From: Gymnopilus junonius
Lineage: Eukaryota > Basidiomycota > Agaricomycetes > Agaricales > Galerinaceae
NCBI GenBank assembly: GCA_015501075.1
Contig: JADNYJ010000007.1
Span: 496,001-560,000, forward strand
DNA: 64,000 bases
Direction of reading: 5' to 3'
Both the position numbers and the translations under genes were made by a program. Shown here in pieces: positions 1-11,184 of the stretch; positions within the stretch are counted from its first letter, which is position 1; each line of letters starts with the position of its first letter. The notes beneath the pieces were generated by a model. The model saw nothing but the letters and a program-made list of their open reading frames with translations. It did no database searches and was not told the DNA's origin.

Positions 1-25
1 CGATGCTCGAAAACGTGATGAAGAG

Positions 26-3000
26 ATGACGGTGGACGATGAGCAGGCTGGGATCGAAGATGGGTCGGAGCAACATGAGCAGACGGAAATTGGCCATCAC
101 CCCTCAAAAGCCAACAATGCGACTGATTCGACCGCCACTCAAGTGGAGACTGATGCTAACAGGACGGGTGTGGATATCGCTCATACCATCAACCTCTCCG
201 ATGACGTCGAGAAACTTACTGGTGACGCTGCAGAAGATGTGGATATGGATGCCCAACAACCTCAAGCCCAAGTAGCTGAGGAGGAGGCAGAGGGCGAAAC
301 TATCCCTCCTACTCCAATCGCCACAGAGCCGCAATCTGCATCCAATAACCGCCCGCAAATGCACCGATCCCAATCTGCCGACCCGGACAAATCCCATCGC
401 CTCTCGCGAGCCTATACCTCCTCCGTATCTCAAAGTGGCGCCGAGTCGCAAACAGGCGACGAATCCTCTTCCTCTGTCCCGCACGGGTCCAAATCCAAAC
501 GCAGGCGCAAAAAGCGCTCTTCCTCCCGTCTTGGCTCATCTACCTCCACCACCTCGGGTACCCCCAAAGAAAAAGAACCTAGAAAGTCCCAGCGCAAAGT
601 CGTCATTGATGATTTTGAGATGATGCGTGTGTTGGGGAAGGGGTGTGCGGGTAAGGTGTTGTTGGTGAGGCACAAGTCGACCCAGGATTTGTTTGCGCTC
701 AAGGCTATTACGAAGAGGCATGTGCTTGCGCATCAGGAGTTGCAGCATACCCTTACGGAACAGGCGGTGTTGAAGAGGATGGCCGCGGAGAATAGGGATC
801 CCTTTGTTGTCAAGCTTTGGTGGAGTTTTCATGATAAGGATAATTTGTTTTTGGTCATGGTATGTTTTTTTTTAATGTCTTGAGATATTTTTACGAGTTT
901 TTTTTAAAATGTGTTTTATAGGACTTTCACCCTGGAGGCGATCTTGCCACTCAACTTGCACGATGGGGTCGACTAGGGCGCGACCGAGCCCGTTTCTACG
1001 CCGCCGAAATCGTAGAAGGCGTGGAAGGCCTCCACGCAGCAGGCGTCATCTACCGCGACCTCAAGCCCGAAAACATCCTCATCGGCGCAGATGGGCACAT
1101 CGTCCTGACAGACTTTGGCCTCTCCAAGGAATTCCCGCGACGACACACGACCTCCTCTGCACCTCTCACGCCCTCAGGGTCCCACGGGAGCGGAAGTGAG
1201 TTCTATTCGTCCGTTCCAGGGTCGCCCCAGCCTGCTACGCCTCCGTGGATGAAGCCTGATAGGACGGGCGAGTTGGCGCTGGGATGGCCTGGGCAACCGA
1301 TTGGGCATACGGACGTGACGTCGACATTTTGTGGGACGGCGGAGTACCTTGCGCCTGAGGTGATTCAGGGGTTGCCGTATAGCTATGAAGTGGACTGGTG
1401 GAGTTTTGGGACGATGCTTTATGAAATGTTGACTGGTATTGTGGGTTATCTGTTTAAATTTTTTTCTGAAGAATCTTTTGGTTGATTGAATTCTTTTTTT
1501 TTCTTCAAGACGCCTTTCTGGGCAAATAATCATTCGGATATGTATGTTCGCGTATTGCAGGACGAATTGCAGTTCCCGGACGATAGAGCTATTGATCATG
1601 ATACGAAGAGTTTAATTCGTGGGGTATGTTACTTCTTTCATTCGCGTCTTCCATGTTGATATTGACCTACTCCAGCTCCTTCAACGAGTTCCTTCATTAC
1701 GGATATGTGAACCTAGAATCAAAAAACATCCATATTTCTCAATGATGTATGTTCTCAACTTTCTTCTGATGATACCGATTGATTAAGGACGTTTTATTCG
1801 CAGTGATTGGTCCCATGTGTATTACAAACGCTATATACGTGAGTATCTTACGAGGCCATATATAAACATTGTTCCTGACGTTCTATCCAGCCCCCTATAT
1901 TCCCCCCATCGATCCTTCCAATGCCAGCGATACCCAGAACTTTGACGAAACATTCCTCGACATGGAACCCGTTCTCGACGACTTTGACGAGAACGAGGAG
2001 GCAACTGACACTGATCAGGAACCACAAACCGATGCTGACCGCACAGACGGCGAGGAAACCAACACCACGCCGTCGCAGTCTCGCAGTTCTTCCATCCGCC
2101 CTCCGCCACCCCTAGCTCAACCACCAGCGGAATATGACGTTGATGTGTTCGATGGGTATTCGTTCAAAGGAAGACATTCCGTTCTTATTGATGATGAAGA
2201 TGAGGAGGAAGCAGAACACGGGAGCTCGGAAGGTTCGGAGGAGGAGAGTATGGAAGATGAAGCGGACGAGCTTTCGGTTCTGAAAGAGCAGCCAGCTGAG
2301 ATTGATAGGACGTCGTTGCTTACGGAAGAGGATGGTTTGCTGGAAGAGGGCCTTGAGCCCAAGACGCCTGAGGCTCGTCCTGCTGGCCTTCCTCCCGTTG
2401 TAGAATCTGAAATTGATTCTGCGGCGTCTACGGAAGCTGTGGAAGGGGAAGAACCCGCAGAAGCAGCCTCTACAGAGATCGAAGAGGTGCCTATCATGGA
2501 GCAACCTGAGGTCAAAGAGGTGCCGGCCCCAGCCAAGAGGATTAGCAAGGATGTTTCGACCTACAAGCCCGTCGAAGCTGTTCCTCCGGTCAAGGAGACC
2601 AATGGAAGGACCACCACTCCTCCACCGAAAGCCATTCCTCCAAGACCAGCTGCCAATGTCCGCAGTGCTCGCCCCCGACGAGAAAAATCAGGTGTTCCTG
2701 CCCTGGATCGTTACCTTACAGATGGCGTCGACGAAGACACAGAGGCTACAGAGGCAGAGCGTGACGAAGACGATGATTGGGACTTTATCGAAGCTGCTGA
2801 TGGCGAAGACAGGAATGGTGCAAAGGGCACAAGTCTTTTCGCCAGAGGCGTTGTTGATCGTTATCGCCTTGCTGTGTTCCGCAAGGCGTCGACGCCTTCG
2901 AGGAATGGACAGAGGTCTGTTTCTGGCATGTCCAATGTTTCAGACGCGACTGCCTCCGAGACTGGATCTCCGTCTCCTACACAAAGACGTGGGAGGACAG

Positions 3001-3434
3001 GACTTAAATTCCGTAAACACCCCAGGCAGTTTCTGCGTCCTAGGTCGCCGCCTCCTTCTGCGTATCCTAGCTCTGCATGGTCAATTTCGCAGTCAGCAAC
3101 AAACTCGAACTCGAATACCATTTCGGCGGCTTCGACAACTTCCGGTGGTGGCATGCTTTCTTCTTCTCTTTCTGTTGGGAGCACTTTCAATTCACCGCAT
3201 TCGTTGAAATCGAAGGAGTCAGCTATGTCTGTTGGGGCTCAGAGCCAATCCTCAGACCAGTCCAACGGCATGTCTGCTGTCCTTGTAGACGCCGCTGATG
3301 CAATTAGAAGTTCCCCTCAATCGAATGGACCGGCTCCTAGGAGCAAGGGCAAGAAGTTGAAGAAGTACAAGAACAATGCTGAGAAAGTCTTCTCTCTGTT
3401 CTCATCGCCCCGTCAGACGCAAACCCCATCATAA
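26..3434 (+). CDS. AGC-family serine/threonine protein kinase with long N- and C-terminal extensions
   Basis: Six exons (26-859, 922-1440, 1510-1623, 1676-1746, 1804-1838, 1891-3434) join without any frame error into 1038 residues. Residues 1-190 are low-complexity Ser/Thr/Glu. The kinase domain follows: Gly-rich loop LGKGCAGKV, catalytic Lys in FALKAI, YRDLKPEN catalytic loop, DFG in LTDFGLS, and the activation segment TFCGTAEYLAPE. The AGC C-tail is visible as SDTQNFDETFLD. A further stretch of about 450 acidic and Ser-rich residues ends the protein. About 55 residues rich in Ser, Thr and Pro sit between DFG and the T-loop, which is unusual. Family knowledge places such kinases (S6K/Sch9/Ypk group) in nutrient and stress signalling. 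The exact subfamily is not resolved. The frame is open upstream of the first ATG to the window edge, so the true start may lie outside. Confidence 0.9.
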
Positions 3435-4238
3435 TTCTCATCATCTCTCTCATCCTCTCACCGATCTAAATAAAATCCACGAATCATATCAAACATCAAA
3501 CCAAACACTCCTTCTATGCATTTGATTACTTTCTCTCTCTGGTCGTCCATCGTCAGCACTTTCTATGCATTATCGTTGTCTTTATCTTATTTGCCGATTA
3601 TTTTTGTAATGGCTTTCCACACTCCCTATACTTGACTTTTTTTATTATATTTCCTTTTTTTATCTCCTACTACAAGATTGCTGCGCTATCATCATCATTG
3701 CATCTCCGTCGATCCTTTCCCTTCTGAAAATAGTTTTTCTTATCTGGATACGTACTTGCTGTCGTGAAATTTAGACCATTCCCTTCACTTTTCGTAATAG
3801 TCGGATTATTATTCCCCTGCGTGCTGCACCCACCTCATTTGTATGGCCTTATATCGCCTGACCCCGCCGCTTACACTCGTTTTTGGACTTAATGGAGAAG
3901 AAATGGAATAAAAGAATGAATGTCGGATATTATTGAATTATTTTATAGACACGTTCTTTGCCTCTTGTTCACCTCATGTGCGATGGCCCTTTATGTCACA
4001 CTTCAGTTGTCTGACTGCTGAGCGCTGGCTGCCTGGCAGAAACTTTGGGCTATATATGTTATTCTCGGATATCTCAGCTCCACTGATGTATTGTACGAAT
4101 GCGGCGAAAGCTCGAGGCAAATGTCACTGAACATGTGAGAATCATGATGCATTGCCCCAAACACTATGCCATATCAACCACCGGCGTGGCGTTGTTGCCT
4201 TCTGCCATCGTCCCTTTTTGTATGAAAGTCTCCTCCAG
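3435..4238. other. Intergenic: kinase 3' UTR and upstream region of the CorA gene
   Basis: AT-rich, pyrimidine-rich sequence after the kinase stop. No conserved coding segment was recognised. Short open frames here (for example 3933-4130) show no family features. Another in-frame ATG at 4152 lies upstream of the chosen CorA start. Confidence 0.5.
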
Positions 4239-6813
4239 ATGCCTCGCGAGAACAGCCTGAGCGATTCAGAAGGGAGGTCCCTCACACCTGACGCCTCGGA
4301 TGAAGAGGACGACATCTTCGTTTCGCCTTCATCCGCTAATTACCCTCAGCGACCGAATCCGACAATTGGACATGGGCTAGCTGAGCTGGTTCGAGTCACC
4401 AGCAAGGCCCAGTCCAAAAAGTCAATACGCTCAAAAATTTCTAGAGTGAACCCTCTGTCGCCTCGTTCAGGTGGACTTGGACAACCTTCAGGATGGGCGG
4501 CCTTACCGCCAAAGGAGAGATTTCGCACAGCGGTGCGCAAGGTCATGTCGATGCAACGAGGCACAACTTTGCTGGGCAACATAAGTACTGGCATAGGTGC
4601 CGAACCTGGTATTGACCCTCGCCGACCCGTGGTGGACGCCCAGTACAATCATATTCACGAGGAGTGTGAAATTGAGATTATGGATTACTCTGCAATCAGG
4701 AACACGACGCGAAAGATGAACAATGAAGAGTTTGTCCACTTTATGGGAGACCTAGAGTCGGATGACCTCCCTCCAAGAGACCCTTGGGTCAAGGTGCGGT
4801 GGATAAATATTGGAGGAATTAGCTGGGATGTAATCAAGGCTGTATCCATCAAATATCGTTCGTGTCATTTCATTCTATCTGGGTTCAGCGGAGATTCATT
4901 GCATGTATTATCGCAGATTTACACCCTTTATCCCTAGAAGATGTTTTTCATGGTCACTCGCGTACTCGTTCCAAAGCGGACTATTATACAAGGCATCTTT
5001 TCCTCCGCGTATTATGTCACGAAGTGGCCGCAGATGAGCCACTTTTCGGTCCACACTCATTTACGAGTGCCCCTCGTACCGCCTCCCCAGAGCCTATAGA
5101 TCCTCCATCTGATCCGGAAAAAATGGGGGATAAGTTGGCAGAATCTGACGATTTCACGAAATATGGCAGTGGCCCAACTTCAAATGTTGCTACACTTGTC
5201 CAAAGGCGGTCCAATGGGCGTACCTCAATCCTTCCGACAAATCGCACTGACCTCAAAGGTTCAATTTCAATCGACGAGAAGAGTGCGTCATCAACTAGTA
5301 CTGGGTTGACCGGATTGATAGCAAAGGAGGCCGCTGTGAGTGTAAACATTTGATGAGTTATGCACCGTTCTCAAATCCCAACAGAAGCAACAGACTCGTG
5401 CAAAACGTAGAAAGGATGAAGCTGCCGTCCATGCATTGAAAAAGGTACAAAGAATCCACAAATTTTTTGCTTACATTACTAATATCTTATTCAGGGAGAC
5501 AGAGTACATGTCAATGTGTCGCCCATGTTCTTTTTCCTATTCAGAGATGGTGAGACTTTCTATTTGTACTGGACGCGTTGAAATTCATCATGATGAAATA
5601 TTTTTGTTCAGGAACTGTCATATCGATCTCACAATCTCCTAACCTGCGCTTCACTGCTCCCATTTCCTTCAGGCTACGTAGCCGCGACACAGTCCTAAGG
5701 CAATCTGCAGATCCTTCATTGCTCCTACATGCCATGCTCGACTTGGGTAAACATATTTTTTCTTCCTTTTGGCCCAAGGCTCTAATACGACCTACTCTAG
5801 TTGTCGACCGAGCTATTGAAGTCGTGGACAGTTATCATGCCCTTCTCATCAAATTCGAGCGAGAAATTCTACTTCGACCCAAAATGCGGACTGTCAAAGA
5901 ATGTGTGTACTGCTGCTTCCTATCACCTTTTCTCGTCGAACTAACCCTTATCAACCAGTACATATTATGTCTGGTGATCTTATTCTTCATAAACGGACCC
6001 TTGATCCTATCAAGACTCTCATTTACGGCCTACGAAGATACGATGTCGACCGATGTGCAGCCCTCATCGACAGCTCCAATCCTGATAACAAAGATATAAA
6101 AGTTGTGGGCTTTATGAGCCACAAAGCGAAGATATACCTTGTAAGTTGTCCTTCCACTGTGACGCATATTCCGTTAAGTAATGCTTGCTTCTTAGGCCGA
6201 CGTTTTCGATCACACGGAGTACATTCTTGCTAGCCTGGATATGTTCGCTGGAATTGCAGAAAACTTAATTGCGTACTCGTTCAATGTGAGATCTTTCACC
6301 CAAAACTGGTTGACGATTGGCTGACAATAGTAATACAGGTTGCTTCCTACGAAATGAACGATGTGATGTAAGTATATCCTATAATGTGTGAATTTCTTCA
6401 TTGACCTTCACCCAGGCGGCGATTAACAATCGCAACCATCGTCTGCTTGCCTCTAACTCTCTTGACTGGATATTTCGTAAGCTCAGATGGACGGTTTGTG
6501 TGCCACATGAAGTCTCACTTTTCTGGTAGGGAATGAACTTCCAACCATTCTGGGCTGTCAACAATAATTCGGACCTTCTGTAAGTATCCAGCCAGAATCT
6601 TGTATTGTACCCTGCTGACCAGGTATGCCAGGTTTTGGAAGATTGCGCTACCGATCATGGTCGTCGTTATACCTCTTTCCATCTGGGGTGATATGGTCAG
6701 GGGTTGGCATTACATTCAAAAGAAGGCCCTGCTTAGAAATTCTCTCAAGGTTTGCTAACTATCTTTACTGCATCTTCGATTCGGATCTGAACAATGTCTT
6801 GCAGACTGTCTGA
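4239..6813 (+). CDS. CorA-type magnesium transporter (ALR/MNR2-like)
   Basis: Thirteen short exons join cleanly to 645 residues; the last exon is only 9 nt. The Ser-rich cytoplasmic N-terminus is followed by the CorA soluble domain, seen in VKVRWINIGG, LHPLSLEDVFHG and GDLILHKRTLDP. Two C-terminal membrane helices follow. The first ends in the diagnostic pore motif GMN (TGYFGMNFQPFW, spliced from the exons at 6416-6476 and 6540-6589). The second is IALPIMVVVIPLSIWG. The family moves Mg2+ across the plasma membrane (Alr1) or the vacuolar membrane (Mnr2); the sequence does not decide between them. An in-frame ATG at 4152 would add 29 residues. I prefer 4239 because the added segment looks like untranslated leader. 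Confidence 0.92.
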
Positions 6814-7543
6814 ATGTTGTACACAGCCGACCTATGCCCCCGTCCAACATCCTTTTTTGTATTGCGAATCCCTAAAGCCAAGGCATCATCACTCTGCTGG
6901 TCGGAATGATAGTCTAATCTCGAAGACATATCCAGGACCATACCATCTTTTATTATTGACCTGTATACCCTCCTTCTTTCGGATATCCCTACGTCGACGA
7001 TCCTTACATATTCTTTTATCTCTCTGATTATTTACCAAGGATCCGCCGGTCTGCATGCTCGCATTGCGCCCTACAAAAGTGTGGCGCATTCAGAAATTCT
7101 CTAAAAACCACATTATGCATGACTTCCTTTTTGATAATATTATTCAGTAGGCTCCTACCTAGTTCCTTTCATACGGCCACAAAGTCGAGCGCAAGCCAAC
7201 TCCTCTGGCAACCACGACCTCAAATTGCAGCGGCCTTCAAACTGTCTCTGGATATCTGGAAACTCCTGTCCATACTATCATGTCACGACCCTTTCTGCAA
7301 GGGCTTGAGTGTTCCCTAGCAAGGTGTCCTTATCTCGGAAACCAGTATTTCATTCTTTTCGCCCGTGGTTATGGCATGGCTCCCACAAGACTGATCGACG
7401 TCATAAACTGCACAACTTGCAGCCCTAATAAACCTGAACTTTCTGAAAATCAACTTCCGAATCCGAGTTTATCCACTTTATCTTCAACCCTAATATTTCC
7501 TCCAAAAATCTAAGATCATCCAAATTATGGTATCCGCGTCGAG
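6814..7543. other. Intergenic, nothing recognised
   Basis: Between the CorA stop and the 3' end of the minus-strand F-box gene. Open frames on both strands are short and show no domain or splice-linked continuation that I can identify. Confidence 0.4.
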
Positions 7544-9011
7544 TTAAATCCAGGACTTTGACAGGACTTCGACACGCTTCCTGTTCCTGAGGAAGGACAA
7601 CAAGACATTTGGATATGATGGTATTTCATGTTGACCTTCTTTGACAACGGGCTCAAGGATAATGAATAGTTTGATTGTATCAGGTAGAGGGAGTATCATG
7701 AGGTCTTGATTCAGGGAATCGACGGAAAGTGCGTCTCGGCTAGCAGTCATCACCTCCACTGCGGAAAGAGAGGATAGGAGGGAAACTATTTCAGGTCGAT
7801 TTCCATCGACACCATCGTATAGAATGACGAGAATTCATTAACGGCGGAAAGCTCAAATGTAGTAAGCATATGAATGAGAGACGAACAGAGGTCAATCCAG
7901 CGTTCCCAGATGGTACACACATCGATCATGAGGCGGAAGCCAGAGGTTTCCTGGACAAACAGATCAAAGGAATCGATGGTAACTTGCAATGTTAATTGTG
8001 TTACGGTCCCAACGGTGTATAGCTGAGTGTACTGAATCAAAGCATTCCGGAATGCATCTATGTCTTCTGGTGAGAAGTCATCCTCTGCAATACTTAGGTG
8101 TAGATCACAGGACGAAGACGGGATAATTGCAACAAGGATCAAAAGGCAGGGCATGAATTTGTGCTGAAGACAGATAATAACGAGATGTGGAAGCGAGATT
8201 TTTCCCGACGTACTTGGAAATGGTGTATGATCACTATCCTGAGAGCTGAACGTGTGGCCTTTTATAGCCAAAAATTCTAGAAGGGGCGTATTCGCCGGAG
8301 CAACGAAGAGGTTTTGAAGGGAAAGAGGACCATACAGCATAAGACGGCGGAATTGGCCAAACCATGGCGCATTGGGATTATAGAGTAGTCTTGGAGATGG
8401 AGAATAGAATTCCCGCAGCTGGGGAGGAGCATGATTTCCGAACAGGTTCATTCGTTCTGCAGACATCAAGTAATCACCTAGAAAATCGAAGCAAGGAGCT
8501 TCTAAACTTGGGGCTGGGAGGTTAAAGGTTTTACTCAAGTCCTGGACTGGTGACAATGAGAAATCCCGCAAGTGAATCTCGAGTCTCCGTATCCTTTTTC
8601 AGTGATCAACAAACAGGGAAAAAAAATGCTTTCAAGGATCCATTGCTTCCGTCGAAATATCCTCGAATTGAAAGTGGGGATGTTCCTGTGCGTCTTATGA
8701 CTTCTTCCCTCCAATGTCCTTGTGACTGGCGAAGATCGATTATGTTTGCCCAAAGAGATGGAGAATCTAGCATTACCGTCCGCCACATGTTGCACACCTG
8801 GGATGTACGCCGAGCGATGGTCATAGGATGGAGAGAAAGTCTTCCTGATATCTAGCCTTCACGTATCTTTCGCGTTCTACGCAAGTTCTACGTCACTAAA
8901 CCACCAATATAGACCATCGTCCAAATCAGCATTCAAGATGAATATCCGCCATAAAACATCTGGGTTGATATTTAAAATGGGAGAATCATGAGCAGGACTG
9001 GGAGACTTTGG
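7544..9011 (-). pseudogene. F-box-like protein, broken
   Basis: Read on the minus strand, an F-box start (INPDVLWRIFILNADLDDG, about 8898-8975) is followed by an apparent intron, then ARRTSQVCNMWR and SPSLWANIIDLR, the usual layout of basidiomycete F-box proteins. A leucine-rich tail continues to a stop at 7544. Three lesions break the frame. There is one base too many in a T8 run (8619-8626). A TGA at 8599-8601 replaces the expected Trp just before KRIRRLEIHL. One base is missing near 7800, after which the usual C-terminus (SYPNVLLSFLRNR) continues in another frame. No start codon was found beyond about 9011. The two indels alone could be assembly errors; the TGA makes a pseudogene more likely. 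Such proteins recruit substrates to SCF ubiquitin ligases. Confidence 0.72.
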
Positions 9012-9566
9012 GAATCACTCTCAGAGGCTTGCATGGTATGGGCGAATGGCGCGATTAGCGTCTGGGCAAGGCTGTAGTTCAGTATCTGCTGAGTGCTCAG
9101 TTTGATGATGAAAGGACTGATGCCATCATGGTGCACATGACCCCTCTGGAGTCTGAATCTGATCATGTCATCATCATGAGCTGTACCCTTCAAGTTTCAA
9201 GCTTCACCCCTTATAAGAAGCCAAAGCACCAATCAATTGCCTATGTATGAATACCATCAGCTGGGGCCACCATTGACAACTTGGTCGGACGTTGGTCTTA
9301 GCTGGGCGATTCTAGCTAACTCTCTGGCTACGAGTTCTCTTTATTTTTTTCTTACTAGTTCCGCCTCAAACCTTCTATTTGCTTCTTAACTATGTATCAC
9401 TGAACTACTAGGACTAGCGACTAGTCTAATGTAGATCCTGGACTTAAAGTGGGTTTTGCTGCTTCTCTGCATATTCGAAATGGATTATAATCTGACATTG
9501 AATCTTCCCTCTCCTTATAACAGCCCTTTCACTAGTTTTTTAGCTCGTGTACTTGTTCACTTGACA
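9012..9566. other. Intergenic between the F-box remnant and the crystallin-like gene
   Basis: May contain the 5' end of the minus-strand F-box gene (an open minus frame spans 8972-9193, but its link to the F-box is not shown by splice signals). Otherwise nothing recognisable. Confidence 0.35.
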
Positions 9567-9996
9567 ATGAAAACCCTCACCGGCATACTCTCACTTCTCG
9601 CTCGCTATTGTTTCCGTGGTATGCGCCTCCGATGCTTTACAGCGTTGAATCTGAATATGTTGCTAAATTGTCATAGGTTGCTCATACGCTCATGCTCTGC
9701 ACTGATAAAAACTTCGGCGGAAAATGTGTTTTTATGCATTACAGTGGCCATGAGTGCATCAACGTGCCAAACAACATTAACGACCAGATCTCCAGCGTTG
9801 CGCCTGCTGGAAGCGGCCACTCTTGTACCCTTTGTAGGTAAATTTTATTGATTTTCTAAAATCCAGATATTCAGAGTCTTTTTTTCTCTTCCGTAGGGAT
9901 AAGGATTGCGGCGGTCCAACTTTTACTCTTGGGGCGCCCATTGAACTCCTTAATAACTTCAACGATCAGATGTCTTCTTTCAGGTGTTCCTCATAA
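9567..9996 (+). CDS. Small secreted beta/gamma-crystallin-like protein, frameshifted in the signal peptide
   Basis: Exons at about 9567-9618, 9677-9837 and from about 9898 to 9996 give a mature protein of roughly 85 residues with two crystallin-type repeats: DKNFGGKCVFM..NNINDQISSV and DKDCGGPTFTL..NNFNDQMSSF. Paired cysteines occur in both halves. Exon 1 reads as a signal peptide (MKTLTGILSLLA then a hydrophobic stretch), but one extra base near 9600-9604 puts the ATG out of frame with exon 2, and no other ATG serves the exon 2 frame. Removing one base would restore a normal hydrophobic core. This could be an assembly error or a recent null allele. The family often binds Ca2+; whether this one does is unknown. 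Confidence 0.7.
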
Positions 9997-11184
9997 ATAT
10001 TAGGCGATCCCGTATGACCCACTACCTTCGAGGCGAGTTTTCTGTGTGTGTGGACTGAAGGGCATCACGGCTGCAATTTCATCACCATCGTTATGTGCTG
10101 ATATTAGGTAGGCGATAATACCATGATGCTACTCGCGGCCGCTCTCATTGAACTGCGAAAGGAAAAACTGGATATACCTCAATTTGCTCAATCGTTGATG
10201 GGGAGAATCTGGGCAGTTAACAACATCTATCTTCTTCCGATGTTTGGTATTCTGAACCTCGCCTTTTTGCAATGCCTTCAAGGCAGTGTTTTGAAGTCAG
10301 TCCTTTACATTGGGCTGTCATCCGGGGACCCTTGTAAAAGGGTTGCATGCGGCAAGAAATCTTTTGTATGATTGGAACCGCTGCGCCGCAGTCTGGAATT
10401 GTGGTTACAGGCAGGATTGAGTGCCTCACCTGGCAGTTGAAACAGAACTTATCAATATGCCTTCTCCAGTTCAACAATCAGTCACGCAGACAGATCATTA
10501 ATTTGCTTCATGGTAGCCGTCTTTTGGTTTCACAAAATCGATACTCGTCTTTGTTTATGCTTTCATGGGCAATAGGTACTCTTAGCTCTTCTGCGCAGCC
10601 TCCGTACTGTCCGATCGTCCTTGCAATGCAATGGCAGAGATAGGTGATTTGAAGCTGTCTGACGTCGATCAACAGTTATTGGTATATGTATTAAATCAAT
10701 AATGTTCAGCTAGGCCGATAATGAGAATAAATTTTTTCAGTGGAAGCGTCCTCGGCTGTGAATAGGAATTTATGAAGTATTCAAGTTCGCCGGGTCCCTC
10801 ACGAAAGGCTTACCGATGGGTGTGTGGTCCGAGTTCAGAACATTTGTCGGAATTTACGACGAATTACCTTTTCTCGCATTTGTGACCTTTTTAAGAATTC
10901 ATTAGGAGTCGGATTCAGGACCAAAAGTTTTGATCATGAATTTGTTCCTGGGACCTGGGAAACGATCACATTCGTCACTGCTGCGCCCAAGCCATCATCC
11001 ATCATGTTTTGACGGAGGCCACACTGTCGTGGCGGTAAAATTAGATGCTGTTTTCTCATGCGGCATTGAAAACAGACGACTTTCATTCTGTTATACCCTC
11101 TTCACTGATACCCTCTTGTTTCTTGTGGAATGCCGATAGAAGCATTCAAGGCAGTCTGAGCAAGATACCAGCCTTTTGGTTACG
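9997..11184. other. Intergenic upstream of the ABCA gene, unassigned
   Basis: Several open frames of 60-100 codons occur on both strands, but none shows a family motif or joins through plausible splice sites. It may hold the promoter of the ABC transporter gene and decayed sequence. Confidence 0.35.

Noticed and set aside
104..832. Minus-strand open frames opposite the kinase N-terminus
   Set aside because: They are shadows of the low-complexity, GC-rich coding strand; no motif and no start context.
2112..2548. Two long minus-strand frames opposite the kinase C-terminus
   Set aside because: Ser-rich mirror of a Glu/Asp-rich coding region; the plus frame is clearly the real one.
3933..4130. 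Plus-strand frame of 65 codons before the CorA gene
   Set aside because: No domain, no splice link, and it lies in the region expected to be UTR.
8600..8625. A short intron to explain the break in the minus-strand F-box gene
   Set aside because: The only GT..AG pair at that place would give an intron of about 21 bases, far too short.
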